From Breviolum minutum Mf 1.05b.01 (lineage: Eukaryota; Sar; Dinophyceae; Suessiales; Symbiodiniaceae): a stretch of DNA of 64,000 nt. The notes below the pieces were generated by a model, which saw nothing but the letters and a program-made list of their open reading frames with translations, had not been told where the DNA came from and ran no database searches. Positions 20,886 through 33,243 of the stretch are shown piece after piece (the first letter of the stretch is position 1; the number at the start of each line of letters is the position of its first letter). The DNA lies in assembly GCA_000507305.1 (NCBI GenBank), contig DF241137.1:23750-87749 (forward strand). Direction: 5' to 3'. A program made the position numbers and the translations under genes.

Positions 20886-22000
20886 TCATTTGTTTTCGAA
20901 AATTGGTGAAAAAACATCTCTCAGAAACTTAGAAACAGTACTCTTCTTTTCAGACCTTTGACAAGTGCACAAATTTCATCCACCCCAAAAAAGACCACCC
21001 CTAAAATGATCAGAAATTGGAGGCTGAAATGTTGATCAAATGGTGTGGTAAAGTTGAGAAGTTGATCCTAATCTGAGCTGTGACCAGTTGATCCTGGTTA
21101 TTCAAACTGTTTTTAGGAGATCATATCTATAAAATATCTATAAATATATATGTATATATAAATGTAAATATAAATATATATGTATGTATATATATATACG
21201 TATATATGTATATATATATATATTTATTCAAATACTACCCAGCAATGTTATGGGGTGCTCTTTTACAAACACCATTCATTAAAAAGGATCCCTTCATGCA
21301 CCAATCAATCATAGAATGTCAGGGTTGCTTTTTCCGTGGGCCGTTGCGGAGTTTTTTCAAACGGTGGCTGGGACTCCGAGCCCATCCTGTTTTACCTTTC
21401 TCTGCTCCCTCCAGGACCATAATGCTGGCCACGGGACACCTCAAGGGAAACCCAACAACGGACCCCCAACAACATCAAACAACAAGAGGCAATCTTTCAT
21501 AGAACTAAGATGGTCAGATGGTCTGTTTTTGATTGGGGATCTATCTTTTTTGTCCTGTTTTTTCTTACCCGACTTTATTTATTCATATAGACTTCAGGAT
21601 CCGCAGACCTGTGCAAATGTTCAGCAAGACTGTCAATATCAATGCCATTGTCTCGAATTGCTTTCAGCACTTCAGTTCCGAAAACGGATTCTATCAACGG
21701 AGCGGGTGGTAACAAGTCCCAGGAACCTCCCTTCTGAGAGGACTTGATGCAAACTGTCCATCATTCTTCCATCCACCTCCTCCTCCTCCATCATTCAGTT
21801 AGTTGTTCGAACTCCGACGGCGTTCGATTCATAGCTGGTGCGTGGCGGCACATCAGCCTCCAAATCTGGAAAATATAGAATGCGATGGGAAAACAATAGG
21901 ATAAGTTGGGATCAGCAGGTGGGGGGCAACCAAACACGTTGTAGTAACGCTGCCAGAGATCCCAGTTTGGTGGTTCCAGGAAGTAGGAGTCCATACTCAC
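20886..22000. other. Element-free stretch with an AT-rich tract
   Basis: AT-rich ATAT/TATG tract at 21120-21232. From 21240 the DNA is less AT-rich, with several overlapping frames (98 and 143 codons on plus, 72 on minus at 21791-22009). The minus frame includes EPPNWDLWQRYYNVFG and could continue the exon at 22001-22227 in another phase; I cannot place a splice that joins them. Confidence 0.3.
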
Positions 22001-22227
22001 TTGCACCATGCGGGTTTAACCCAGCCAAACCATTTACGGCGTGACCAAGCCGTGGCTTCAATGATCTTGTGCAATTTATGTCCATAGACGACCTCATCAT
22101 CATACATCGTAAAGGTGGCTTTCCATTCTGCCGGGAACACGAACTTCACGAACTTCCACGGGTTTTCCTTCCACCTTTGAAACCTTTTCCTCCAACAAAA
22201 CGGCTGCCGTTTGGGAATTAAATGATC
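22001..22227 (-). CDS. Possible exon ending at a GTGAGT donor, function unknown
   Basis: Minus frame open for 75 codons from just after a TAG at 22228-22230 to a GTGAGT donor-like site (GT at 21999-22000). It has no internal ATG before residue 41, so it would be an internal exon. It is Trp- and Lys-rich, for example ENPWKFVKFVFPAEW and SRRKWFGWVKPAWC. CGGCAG near 22200 could be the acceptor. No family recognised. Downstream on minus a second frame follows after about 20 bases in a different phase, so the locus may be a pseudogene or the splice may be elsewhere. Confidence 0.25.
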
Positions 22228-23128
22228 CTAGCCTGGCGTCATTTCAGATGACCTCTACCCTGTGATTTGGAAGCTCCTTAGCTCCCCCAATATCGCCACA
22301 GCCTAGTCATAACTTTTTCCTTCATCATTTTAGTTTCTCAGAATGTATATTACTACAAGTTGATGAAACCTCAAACTTATCCGCAGAAATATCTGTCAAC
22401 CCTTGGCCTCATCTTCCCCGAAACAAAATTTGGGCTAACATCTTAAACAACATATTTTGTTCGTCCCTACCACCCAAAAACCATTACTTTCATATATTTT
22501 CCATACTTTTTCCAACCAACAAAACCACCTTGTTTTCATCTTCCGACCCCAACACCACCAGCTGTGTTTTTCAACAAATTCAGGAGCCCAACAAGAGCCA
22601 CCCACCACCTTTCGAGCCCTTCCTTCGGTCGAACCGGTCAGATCTAAGGTGCTCACCAACCTCCTTGGATTTCCACATTGTTCATCTCCTGAACTTCTAC
22701 CAGGCTGCCGGCAGAAACCTGGTGCCATGATGAAAAAAAGGTGATTTTTTGGTGACCCTTTGAGTAGGGGATCCCATGATCATCCATTAAATGCTCATTC
22801 CCCCAGAAGTTATTTCTTGGACATATCTTTAAGTTAAAATCTTAAGAAAAAACACCTTTTGGCTTAAAATGAGGTTGCATCAGAAAAACAAAACATCATC
22901 CTTTTCATTCAATCTGGATGCTTGTGAATTATTGTTCTATCCATTGATTTGTTGATTTGATGATCCAAATGAAATTGATGTAGCTTTAGCATTAGGTTGC
23001 ACCTCTGCCCCCTTTCCTCTAAGACTCACAAAAAGATGCTGGCTTCATGGGAGTCCCCCGGGCCTAAACCCAAAATGGTGATTCTTTGGGGACTCTGGAC
23101 CATGCCCAGGGCAGAACCCAAGCTTTAG
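22228..23128. other. Element-free stretch
   Basis: Open frames on both strands at 22435-22744 mirror each other. An exon-like piece on minus near 22670-22730 follows GCACCAG and ends near TTGGTGAGC. Nothing firm. Confidence 0.25.
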
Positions 23129-23368
23129 GGACGAAATGTTTGACACCAACCTTGGAATGGATGTTTCCAACATTTTGGATAAATCGTGGGATAAATATCC
23201 TACCTACAAATTCTACAAGCATAGAAACTCCGGTGTCATGTTTTTTTTGTTTTTGTTCGGTGTCATTCCTATCAACTGGTTTAGCCAGATTTTTTTCCAT
23301 CTCTGTTGCAATTCAACTGAGGGAAACAAATCCGCTCGAGAAACTTGGCTCCCTTCGACTCACCCATG
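23129..23368 (+). CDS. Two exon-like pieces on plus (tentative)
   Basis: 23129-23232 follows GCTTTAG and ends TCCG|GTGTCA; its frame includes NLGMDVSNILDKSWDKYPTY. 23322-23368 follows a pyrimidine-rich CATCTCTGTTGCAATTCAACTGAG stretch (last 20 bases at 23302-23321) and ends ATG|GTGGTG. Joining them across the 89-base intron keeps one frame. No family recognised. Confidence 0.18.
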
Positions 23369-23435
23369 GTGGTGAACAATGGTGATTTACCAAGGTGGAA
23401 TCCGTAAAAAGTCACAACAAAAAAACAAATCAAAG
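23366..23435 (+). repeat. Family U repeat copy 1
   Basis: GGTGATTTACCAAGGTGGAA then TCCGTAAAAAGTCACAACAA; related to 32588, 38409 and 44071. Confidence 0.6.
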
Positions 23436-23442
23436 GACTCTT

Positions 23443-23670
23443 TCAGTAAAAATCCCCAATATGAAGGATAGGGATCCTTAATAATGGCTTGTTACAATCC
23501 TGCATTGGGATCTTTGAAAATCGTATGATCCCCAATACAAAACAGCCATCACCGAGGTTTTCACTGATCAGTTTCCTCCAAGTTGCAGGGCTTCCCCGAA
23601 ACAGAAAAAGGGGTGGGCCCCCGAAGGTCACCTGAATTTTCGGGACCATTTCTAAAGGGAATGTGTTAAC
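23443..23670 (-). CDS. Open frame abutting family A (doubtful)
   Basis: Minus frame of about 75 codons beginning at the edge of the A element at 23671 and ending at 23443. It includes GGPPLFLFRGSPATWRK and LISENLGDGCFVLGIIR. Length is within chance expectation; no match recognised. Confidence 0.12.
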   Translation of the reverse strand, partial: VNTFPLEMVPKIQVTFGGPPLFLFRGSPATWRKLISENLGDGCFVLGIIRFSKIPMQDCNKPLLRIPILHIGDFY

Positions 23671-23782
23671 TAGTTGGTGGTTGAACCAACCCCATCTGAA
23701 AAATATGATCGTCAAAATTGGGTTCATCTTCCCCCAAGGTTCGGGGTGAAAATTCCAAAAATCTTTGAAACCACCAACCTGG
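23671..23782 (+). mobile_element. Family A element, full length
   Basis: Ends TAGTTGGTGGTTGAACC and TTGAAACCACCAACCTGG. Target copies TTAAC / GTAAG match only partly. A broken B-like arm (GTTAGTTTCGGGGG) follows at 23805-23818. Confidence 0.82.
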
Positions 23783-23822
23783 TAAGTTTTTCAGGGTTTT
23801 TTTGTTAGTTTCGGGGGAATCT

Positions 23823-24748
23823 GTCTTTTTTTTTGGGTTTCAGAAGTTACACACAAAAATTGCCTAGATTTATCATCTGCACCCCAAAGCAATGGGTAAA
23901 TTTTGCGTGCAGTTCACCAACTCCAAAACAAGGGTCATTATAAGACACTACCCCCAAAACACTGCACAACAAAATTTCGGACAAAACAACTCTCGAAATT
24001 TACCAGGCCAAATGGCCAAAATATTTCACTGAAAACTGCCTTTCCCTGAAATTTTTGGGGTCCCATTTCCCTTCAGCTGCCCAGGTCGTGTCGTGAGGTC
24101 GCGTCGTTGCCTTGCCCGCTTCGGAGCTAGTCAAGTCGGCCGCCAGGCGCATGGGAGCACGTTCCAACATGCGATAGGTGGAACCTGCCTGAAACGTTGA
24201 ACGTTGGACCCCTCCCTGGAGGTAGGATGTGGCTTAATGCTTAGTTAACTTAACGGGGGGGAAAACCCTGGAAACCCATATTTGCCATGACAATGGTCCA
24301 TGTTTTTTTTCTGTTTTTTCCACGGTTTTTTTCGTGAATGATTCAGTGAGGTAAGTTTTCAGAAAATTGAGGAAGATGTGGACCAATGACCTGGGAGACT
24401 GAGCAAATGGTTTCGTTTTTTTTGGCAAAAGTCAGGAAATTCTGATTTCTTGATTCTAACACACTCTGAAATCTTGATTCACCGAAAGAAAACAAAACAC
24501 AAATGCACATTCATGATTTTTTTGGCAAGGTTTGGTGGGTTTTTGTTGCTCTCTTTTTTTGCTGCCTTTTCTGGAACAGGTGGAACATGTACCACTTCCA
24601 TATCAAAGTCAATAGCTAGTTCTAGAATCTGATTCCCTTACTTCGAGGACCGAAGTGGTGTTTTCTGCCCACTCAGGGTGTTGAGGTCGTTTATGAAAAT
24701 CATAATTTTCGCGTACCAAAAAAGCCACTTTAAAACAACACATGTCCA
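23823..24748. other. Element-free stretch
   Basis: Poly-T/poly-G fragments and short frames only. A GC-richer patch (24075-24180) has no clear frame. Confidence 0.35.
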
Positions 24749-24851
24749 GATGGTTGAAATCCTGCACCACCTGGGATGCACAAAACTTTGGAAATCATGG
24801 GATAAACTACCAACCTCAACTGGTGCTTTCCGGATTTCTGCACCATCAACC
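24749..24851 (+). mobile_element. Family E MITE
   Basis: GATGGTTGAAATCCTGCACC, CACCTGGGATGCACAAAAC, and TTCCGGATTTCTGCACCATC. Outer TACTGT arms are decayed. Confidence 0.75.
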
Positions 24852-25010
24852 GCATCATCAAGTGATTCCAGGCATATCAATTGGGTTCAACCCCCCAGGA
24901 TTCTGAAGTTCACCCTTGCTTGCCACGATGGCAGGCATCCCTGCGAAGGGGGAACAACCAAATTATATAAGAACATTTATTTATCTAGCTAGTTTCCATC
25001 AAAAATTGAA

Positions 25011-25107
25011 TGGGACCTTACCAACGGACCCCTAAGAAGGTTACTAGAGCTATTAAATACCCAGGTTTAGGGGTCCGTTCAGTGGGTCCTGTTGGAGATT
25101 TCTTGGA
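25011..25107 (+). repeat. Family F element
   Basis: TGGGACCTTACCAACGGACC at the left, GAGCTATTAAATACCCAGG in the core, GGTCCTGTTGGAGATTTC at the right. Confidence 0.8.
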
Positions 25108-25849
25108 TAGTTGGTTTCAATCTCATTATAGTCATTACATTCTTTGAACCAGCCGCCGACTCGCAGTGTCATCATTACATTATAGTCTCATTTGACAAAA
25201 TCAGATTTAAAAACCTTTACATTTACATTATTTTTCAAATTGGTGTCTGTCATCTCTCCCAATGATCCACATGCTGTGACTTACGGTGGAATTTCATGGA
25301 TTCTGACTTACCATTTTCCATCACGACAAACACCCTCCAACTATGCTGCCAACCAAAACAAAACATGGGGATCGGAAACGCGCATGAAAACGCAAACCCA
25401 AAAACTCTGAACTTATTCGCTTCAATGAACAAACAATGGAGACATTCTCTTGGGCAACTCTTGAAAAATCAAATTTGACCAAATTGAAGAGCATCTCAAC
25501 AAAACCTGGCCATCTTTGTCGCCAAGCAAAGTTGGCCAGTTTTGGGCGATCTTTTTATCCCGACTTTTAGTGAAAGTGAAATTGAAGGCTCAGTACCGGT
25601 CCAAACAAGACTCTGGTGATTATAAGTTATACAGGTGGTATCAAAATTGAATAAATAAGTGGTATAATTTCCGACTCTCGTGTAGTAACTGGTATGATAA
25701 TTGAATTTCTGTCTTGCTTCTAGTTGATAAGAAGTGGTAATCATTTCCTGCCACGAAAAAGCCGATTTTTTTTTTAAAAAAATATTCGCCACCTTCACAG
25801 CACACCTAAACAAACCAACTTTTACCTCCCAGAAGATTGGCATTTGATC
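25108..25849. other. Element-free stretch
   Basis: Short overlapping frames. No motif and no element ends. Confidence 0.35.
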
Positions 25850-25915
25850 TACCCCATTTATAAGTAGGTCATAACCCATTTACTAACCATTTACTAACTT
25901 CCTGGGACATCCAAG
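25850..25915 (-). repeat. Family J half element
   Basis: CTACCCCATTTATAAGTAGG, ATAACCCATTTACTAACC and ACTTCCTGGGACATCC match one arm of the J hairpin at 48734. Confidence 0.75.
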
Positions 25916-27817
25916 CAGCAAATGAAGATTTGTAGTGATCCCTGACTCAGACAAATATTGTTGTCCTGCTGGTGACTGTTAAACTGTTACTGGGTGGGGT
26001 ATATATCCAAGATTGGCATTCTGTAAAAGATAAACACTTTCCAAAGATTGGGGTCATTATATTAGCAACCCAAACTTCATGTACTATACGGGAAATCAAC
26101 TTTGAATGTCACCGCAAATGGGTTCCATTTAATGATCCCTATTCAAGATATACCTAAAAATAATTCACCATTGAAACCAGAAAAAGCAACATCGGATAAT
26201 CACCGCGAAATCGCAGTAAAAAGAAACCACATGAATACACCTAAAATGGATGGGTGGGCCTTCAATAACTCACCCGACAAGGCAGATTTTTTTCCGCCAA
26301 CAAAAACACCACTCCCACCTCCCAAGGTGAATTTCCACCAGGTTGATAAGACTTTCGCAAACCTGTGGCGTTAGTAACGGTGCCGATCCATTGCCATTGG
26401 GAGGTTGGACCAAGGAGTGCTTTGCTAAAGGGTTGCCAAAAAAAAGGGTTGGTGTTTTTTTTATGGTGCTGAAAAAATCCCATCAAACATCCTTACAAAG
26501 AAACATATATATCAACAAGCACTTCTAGTCATTGGATTTGGATTTCTGTGCCATACTCCTGGCGTTTTTTTGATACACCATAATCTTGCCATCGTTTCAT
26601 GGCCATTCGACTGAAAAAACACCATTTTTTTTGGGGAAGGGAAACAAACACGCCCAAAAAACTTGTTCAATCTACAAGCTCGCAGGTTCACAAGTTCAGC
26701 TGGATCCTTCAATAAGTGTGACAATGGTCAGGTCTTAGGAAGCAACAAATCATTGGTAGATCTGAAAATTCCACCAATTTGGATTCACAATTTCATAGCT
26801 AAGACGTTTCGGCAAGCCGGATCGTTGTTGCATGGACTTTTGACCACATCATCCCCGAGGCCCCGAAAAAAAACAAACTCAAGGTCTGTTCCGCGATGCG
26901 GGATTTTTCTAAGAGATCTTTCCGTGGTGGTTTCCGTGTGGCCATTATGGCACGAGTTCCTACCTGATATATCCCTATTTGGTCCACTCTCCAAACAAAA
27001 ACACATATCCACAATAGTTAGGTTTATAGGCCAGGTATTCCTATAATGATTACAACAAGATAACAAGTAATTACAACAATACAGGGTTCCAAAACCCTAC
27101 TATACTAGTCATTCTTACAATCTTTAAAATGATAATCCAACATGGAATCCCTCAACAATCCCCCAAATCACGATTTCTCTTAAAAGTATCTATAATTTGT
27201 ATGTCAAACTTTCCAAAGTAAATTTCAAACAACCATTGGATGTTTTTCACTAATCATTGCACACCCCAACCCCTGAAACATCACCTTCCATCGACTTCGT
27301 GAATGGCTTATCTGCCTGTACCAGAGTTCTTCAAACTTCGATTGTGAATGTCCACCACCTGTTGACAGGAAAGGAAGCTGCTGAAAAAACACCGGGGGGT
27401 GAGATTTCATCCCCAAAACTATGGAGATCCGGGGCTTCCCGGAATGAATGGCAAAGACGGAAAATGGCAACAGACCCATTCGTTCCTCTACAATGTAGAA
27501 GGATGCGTTGCTGTTGGTCAGCTTGTACTTACACTAGGGGTCATAGCTCCCTTATAGCTTGTAGAGGGAAGGGAAACAAGTTTTATGGGTGGTACCTTAA
27601 AGACATCTAGTCAGTCTTCATGATGTCGTTTCAAAGCAATCTGGAGATAATACTTCTCACCACTGATGGAGAATATCAAGGGGGTGTACATGAGGGTGGA
27701 GTTACACGAGGAACAACCATGATTCGGCTTTTCTTTCCTGAGGGTTCGAGTTGCGTGCATAGTAAACGGATAGGAATCTCCTTGTCAAACATACTATGAC
27801 ATACAGATCATGTATCT

Positions 27818-27880
27818 ATGTATGTATGTATGTATGCATGTATGTATGTATGAATGTATGTATGTATGTATGCATGTATG
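27818..27880. repeat. (TATG)n microsatellite
   Basis: TATG units with CATG and AATG variants, directly followed by a decamer array. Confidence 0.95.
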
Positions 27881-27920
27881 GCTATGTAGGGCTATGTAGG
27901 GCTATGTAGGGCTATGTAGG
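27881..27920. repeat. Four perfect copies of a decamer GCTATGTAGG
   Basis: Four identical 10-base units in a row abutting the TATG array. Confidence 0.98.
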
Positions 27921-28725
27921 GGGAAGTGGGGTTTCACCTGTGAAAGGGTTATTTCGTTGACAGTTTTCCATCTCTAAATAACTTCAAGCCTTCTTTTGTC
28001 AAGTTTTTCCACTTTCAGTCGTGAGTTGGTTGAGGTGTGTCAACTTGATTTTCCTATGAGGCGGTTGATATGGAGGTTTCAACACTGAAGCCGCATATCT
28101 GAAACGGTACTCGAGCTTCAAACTTCGGAGCTTTAGAGTTGCCTCATATCTGAAAGGTTGCCTTTAGCATTACATGATATAGATCATTCAAACACATGAG
28201 TATATTCAACATATGAGCTTCAAATATGTAAAGATACAACTAACATAGCCCGGGGGGTACAACACAACACAAATACAACACATTTTGCCTGTTTAGCATG
28301 TTGCAGCTACATCATCCAACAACATGACTATGTACAAGATATCAAATTTGCAAACAACATATATCTACAAACAAAAAAACTCACACATTTACACCACTTC
28401 ATGTCTCCCCTTCAAGAAAACCCGGGGCGCCTTGCGGCTTAACAAATTCACGGGCTTCAACAAGTGATCTCCGACCCCTGTTTCAGGACTCATCCTCAAG
28501 GTGGAGCGAGAAATTGCCCCATGCTCCCGACGTTGGTGGGTTTTCCCTCACGTTTTTTTTTTTCTAAACCCCAGGTAGTGGTAGCCATATCTGCTTCTCA
28601 CTTGCAATTCTTAGGGCAGTGTGGTGTGTGTGTTTTTTTGTTGGGGGGTAGGGTGGCGTTCTTTTTCCCAAGGGGCTTCGGGGAAGGACATATTCCAAAG
28701 ATCTTTGGGAAAAAGCCACCGTTGG

Positions 28726-28832
28726 TACACTCCCTAAAACTGACATAGCCCCTGCAAATAGGCCATCCCAAAAGGAAACTAGCATTCCAACCATCCATTT
28801 TCAGGTGCGAACTGTTAGTTTCAGGGAGGGTA
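28726..28832 (-). mobile_element. Family B MITE, full length
   Basis: TACACTCCCTAAAACTGACA and CTGTTAGTTTCAGGGAGGG then TA; interior GGCCATCCCAAAAGGAAAC, reverse orientation. Confidence 0.9.
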
Positions 28833-28996
28833 CTTGTCCAACAATCCATGGAAGTCAAAAATGCTTGGGGGGAACAAGGCCAACAAAATTTTCCACTTGC
28901 ACAATTGTTGGGATGGAAGAATCTGATTCTGGTGCAACTTGCTCCAGCTTTTTCGGGGCTTCGAAGCGGCCTGAAATATCCCATTAATGGCACCTT

Positions 28997-28999
28997 GAC

Positions 29000-29056
<57 letters not shown>

Positions 29057-29059
29057 AAT
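28997..29059. repeat. (GAT)n microsatellite
   Basis: About twenty GAT triplets. It explains the poly-Met and poly-Ile frames here. Confidence 0.97.
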
Positions 29060-29244
29060 GCCAATACTCATCATCACCCTCAATTCACAACACTAGCATC
29101 AAAGATCCCTCAACTCAACGACGGCGGGGCCCCCAGCCATCCGATCTTGTCTCCAGCGAAGACTAAAGAACGGAGTCTCACCTTCAGGAGTTGAACCCGG
29201 CGTCAACAAAAACACAGGTTACTCCGGTTAAAAATAGGGGATTC

Positions 29245-29345
29245 TCAAATGAGCAATGAAAAAAGGGCCCCTGGTTGTTTCAGTTTTATAGGGAATGAAA
29301 TCCTACCCAGTTAAAAAAAAATCAAATATTGGCGAGGGAGAGTTT
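29245..29345 (-). repeat. Family G repeat, reverse orientation
   Basis: GAGCAATGAAAAAAGGGCCC, CTGGTTGTTT and GGGAATGAAATCCTACCCAG are the reverse complement of the right half of other G copies. Confidence 0.7.
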
Positions 29346-31030
29346 TCACTAAACATGTTAAAAAAGAGGGGAATAATAAACACAGGGTGGTGGATTTAAT
29401 AAAAAAGTCTTGAGAAAGGTTGTTAGGGGCAGAGACGTCGTGGCAGTTCAAATTCTGTAGGGGTTTACATGCTCCTTGTAAGGATTCCTGTCATTAAAAG
29501 GTGGGATGACCATGGATGACCAGTTCTCTTTTTCAGACCCGACTTTTGACCCATGGCTTTTGCATTGTTGGATAACCCAAAACCCATTGGACCCATGGGA
29601 CTGGAATATGGACCGATCCATGAATGGTTGGATTTTTCTGGGTTTTCATGTAGCCTAATACCACTATAGCTCCATGGATCCTATCATTTGATAGGTGGCA
29701 ACAAAAAATGACACCTGCAACAATCCTGAAACCATTTAAGGGTGTTTCCTTAAATGGCGGGTTTCCCCCAATCTCCACCACCCCAAGTGCTGGATCAATT
29801 TATATCATTTTTAGTAGGAAAAAACCCATGGAAATTGTTGTGGAAACCCCCCATTTTAGGAACCCAAAAATGACAAACCCGCCCGCCTTGCCAATATCGG
29901 CACTGGAGCTTCCAGTGGTGACGCTGAAATCTAAGAGTAAGACCTGCGGCGACATTGCGACATGTTTGGGAGAGCGACCAACACAAAAACCCACCAAAAA
30001 ACCCAAGGAAAATGGGGGTTTTAACATGAGATGAAAGGATAAAGTTGGTAAGTCAAGTGAGGGTAGTTTAATATCCACAGTTTAACTCATTTGAACCAAC
30101 CACTTGTTGAAGAAGGATCCTCAAGAATAATGGGTTTCAGAGAATTCTTCCCCAGTTAATACCGTACCATCAAAACGGTAGATTTTCCATGGCTATCTTA
30201 GTTTACCAGAGGTTAAACAGAAATCCCCTCGATTTTCATCAACGAAGAAACTAACCCCAGGCAATCTCAGCAATATGGCGTCATTTTGGGTATGTAAAAT
30301 TTCGGGTAGCATTTAGTTGACTCAAATGCTTTTTAAGGTTTGTTGGTCAAGCTTGATGTTTCTACACTTGCATTCCATAAAACAAGGGGCTTTTCCTTGA
30401 CCGAGGGCATTCCTCATTCAATTGCTTGGTAAGCTCCGTTAGCTTGCCTCACTCTCATTATGATAGCCCACCAGCAAAACAATGTATTTTTGGAAACTTC
30501 TTAGTCACAGGGTCCTCTAAAAAGATATATAACTATATAGTTGGTGGTGGAACCAACTAGTAGTTCCATGACAAAATTTCCGGACCAAAAAAACCCACCA
30601 AAATTTGGCTGACAAAAAAAAACCTCCTGCCTCACATCCTGCATTCAATTCGCCAATCCACTCGCTGTCCAACGCTGGACCTGGAGGCTGGAAAAGTCAA
30701 AACTGGCTTGGCGAAGGATCCCACAAATCATAGTGGGCTTGGATAGTAAAACTCATAGAATTGGATAGGAAAAATAGAACATATATATATATATATACAC
30801 ATCTACATATATANGAACATATATATATATATATACACATCTACATATATATATATATATATAAAAATAAACATACATAAATGTATACATATATAGATAT
30901 GATGCCGTGTTTTAGTAGGGGAAGACACCATACCTTGGGTGGTTGAAACTTAGACACTGGAGAAAAAACAATATCTCTAAGCCATCATCTTCAAAGGTTT
31001 GTTTAGTGCTTGGTTTTGAAAAAAAACGAC
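29346..31030. other. Mostly unique, with an L fragment and an AT tract
   Basis: L fragment at 29637-29690 (GGTTTTCATGTAGCC, then CTCCATGGATCCTAT). AT-rich tract 30777-30898 with one N at 30814. Frames at 29708-30078 overlap on both strands; none recognised. Confidence 0.4.
30777..30898. repeat. AT-rich tract with a 37-base exact duplication around a single N
   Basis: GAACATATATAT ... CTACATATATA at 30777-30813 is repeated at 30815-30851 with one N (30814) between, the pattern left by an imperfect assembly join. Confidence 0.9.
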
Positions 31031-31143
31031 TGGTTGGTGGTTGAACCAACCTTCAACCCATCTGAAAAATATTCGTAAACATGGGTTCATCTTCCCCAAG
31101 GTTCGGGGTGAACATAAAACATATTTGAGTTGCCACCACCTAG
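31031..31143 (+). mobile_element. Family A element, full length (GAGTTGCC subtype)
   Basis: TGGTTGGTGGTTGAACC, AAGGTTCGGGGTGAACA, GAGTTGCCACCACCTAG. Flanks ACGAC / ATGAT differ only by C/T. Confidence 0.87.
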
Positions 31144-32587
31144 ATGATCTTTCTTCTAAAAAAAACAACAATCGAAGGCAAGTTGCATCCTTTATTCACT
31201 CCAAGCAGGTTCTACAATGTGGGCCCCTAACCGATCCAGTTATTTTTCATGGAGCTATACGTCTTATTTCCATGGCCGAAAATACATGGGGTTTCACTTT
31301 TGCGTGAACATATCCACCCTACTTATAGGGGCCCCATAACTCGATATCACAACTTGATCCGGAGCAACCCTTTGTAGGATATTCCATGCTTCCGCAAGTT
31401 GTATCAACTTTCTTTCAGGATTGCGTTTCTGCCATTTTTCTTCCCACCAAAAAACCCAGAGGGAACAACTTGATGAGTTGAATTTGAATGCATCCTTCTC
31501 TCATGATGACGGATGCAAATTTTAGCTGATTAAAAACGGCTAAGACCATCCCACCACCAACAAAGTGAAGAAATGATTCATGACTCGATATGACCCAAGA
31601 TAAGCATCTTCTCAGCCTACTAAATTTCCAAATAACCCGAAATCAACCCAACAAAAATGATATCCAGAGCCCAAAACGCCCCCAACCTGCCCGCAGGGTG
31701 GCCGGATTATGCACGCAATAGCGGGCTTTGAGATCCCATGAGCCTGCGTTTCGGCCCGCCGAGTTGTTTCGGGTCCCCAAGGTCGCCGCCATTTTCCTAC
31801 AAAATCTCGAGGCAAAACCCACGGGGACCCTTTCCGAAACCTTTGTTTTGGGGGAAATTGGGAAAGCTTTAAAGCCTTCCATTTTTCCAAAGGTAGAGAT
31901 TACTTGGAGGATGGGCTTCCACTTAGGATACGTGGTTAGGTAAATGTGTTTCCACCAAGCCATTTATAACTAGACCAACCTTTATTGGATTGCAATTAAG
32001 GAAAGGAACAGATGCTCTTCAGAGCCTGAGGTGTAAGTCTATCACCAAAACCCAGTTGAAAAATATGATTCAAAATATGATCCAACGGGTTTTGTAATGA
32101 CACCAAATGAAGCATGTGGATCAAACTCCTTATACCTAGCATATAATCATATAGCCTTTGAAAAAAATGGTGCTTTGGAAAGAATCCTTTTCCTTTTTGG
32201 GTTTCGGCCTATTTGCAAGGGCCACCTGAGTGATTTTTACCGGGTGCCTGGTAGCGCAGTACGCTGCAGCGGTGGTTGCACGGCTTTTCCCCGATGCACG
32301 TCCTGCGGTTTGTTGAGTTGACAGTGAGCAACAAAAATGGGGGTAGCATTGATGGCAATTTTGGCAGTTTTGAAATATAATACATACTATTCTATTTTGA
32401 TATTCTGAATTTTTGCTATCAATTTTGAAAAAAAGGCTATTCTATTTTGAATAATTTTTCACATTTTGGTATCAATAACATTTTACATATATGGATAACT
32501 AGATGCTGGCTTCAAGTTTCTCCGAGTCAAAGGTCAAATTCTTTGATTTGCGACTGTTAGATGGTTGGGAAAAACAACAAAAAAACA
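31144..32587. other. Mostly unique
   Basis: A family I left arm (ATTACTTGGAGGATGGGC) lies near 31905. ATTTTGA-rich short repeats at 32370-32470. All three plus frames are partly open at 31160-31300, so no frame can be chosen. Confidence 0.35.
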
Positions 32588-32664
32588 AATTGTGGTTTAA
32601 GATGATGCTGAATCCTATGGTAGAATGTGTAAAAAATCATCAACTGAACACAAACACAAGAATT
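32588..32664 (+). repeat. Family U repeat copy 2
   Basis: AATTGTGGTTTAAGATG, TATGGTAGAATGTGTAAAAA and AACACAAACACAAG. Confidence 0.6.
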
Positions 32665-32831
32665 AAGTAAACGTAATTTTCCCGGAAATTTTGCGGCTGA
32701 AAGATCAAACATCACCTAGCTGGTTGGTGCTCACCAGCCACCCATGTGAAGTTTGGATACCTTTCCTCCAAATCCAGCAAGACTTCGAAAAACCTGTGTC
32801 AACTACCACCAGGTGACTTGTTTTTCCTGAA

Positions 32832-32865
32832 ATGTAACGCCCCCTGAAAATTAACATGGAATCCA
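32832..32865. repeat. Family C arm fragment
   Basis: TAACGCCCCCTGAAAATTAA then CATGGAATCC; no second arm found within 200 bases. Confidence 0.5.
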
Positions 32866-33094
32866 AATTCATGAAGCTTTGGAAGATGATGTTCCTGGCA
32901 ATGATTTTGGCTTTCAGCTTTTCGTTTCACCCAATTTCGTTTCTGGCCGTTTCGAAACCCGCGATCCCAAGGAAACCTCCAGCGAAACCCAGCCCGCATC
33001 GCGCGTTTCGGCGGGTTGCGGGATCACGAAACCCTTCCGACGACCTGCACGACACACGAAGGATTTTTTCCTTGGAAGCACGAGAAGGGGTCCT

Positions 33095-33243
33095 TACTTG
33101 GAGGATCATCCCGATTAGCAGGTGGTTAACAACCATGGTTGGTAAGCCCCCTAAGTAGGGTTGTGGGATCTCTTCCAAATGGCGTAAATGGCTTATAAAT
33201 GAGAGTTACTAACCACTTACTAGCTGGGATGATCCTCCAAGTA
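33095..33243 (+). mobile_element. Family I MITE, chained to family B
   Basis: TACTTGGAGGATCATCCCGA and TAGCTGGGATGATCCTCC then AAGTA. Its last TA is the first TA of the next element. Confidence 0.88.

Larger units (their letters stand above)
25916..28725. other. Long stretch without recognised elements apart from tandem repeats
   Basis: Holds the TATG and GGCTATGTAG arrays near 27.8 kb. Frames of 117-127 codons (26663-27046, 27257-27610) overlap frames on the other strand and match nothing I know. 26102-26500 and 28050-28430 show no structure. Confidence 0.3.

Noticed and set aside
29100-29220. tRNA-like GAGTTGAACCCGG segment
   Set aside because: I could not form acceptor and anticodon stems around it on either strand.
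31160-31310. A plus-strand exon
   Set aside because: All three plus frames are open for most of the stretch and each looks protein-like; this showed me that appearance alone is not evidence in this window.
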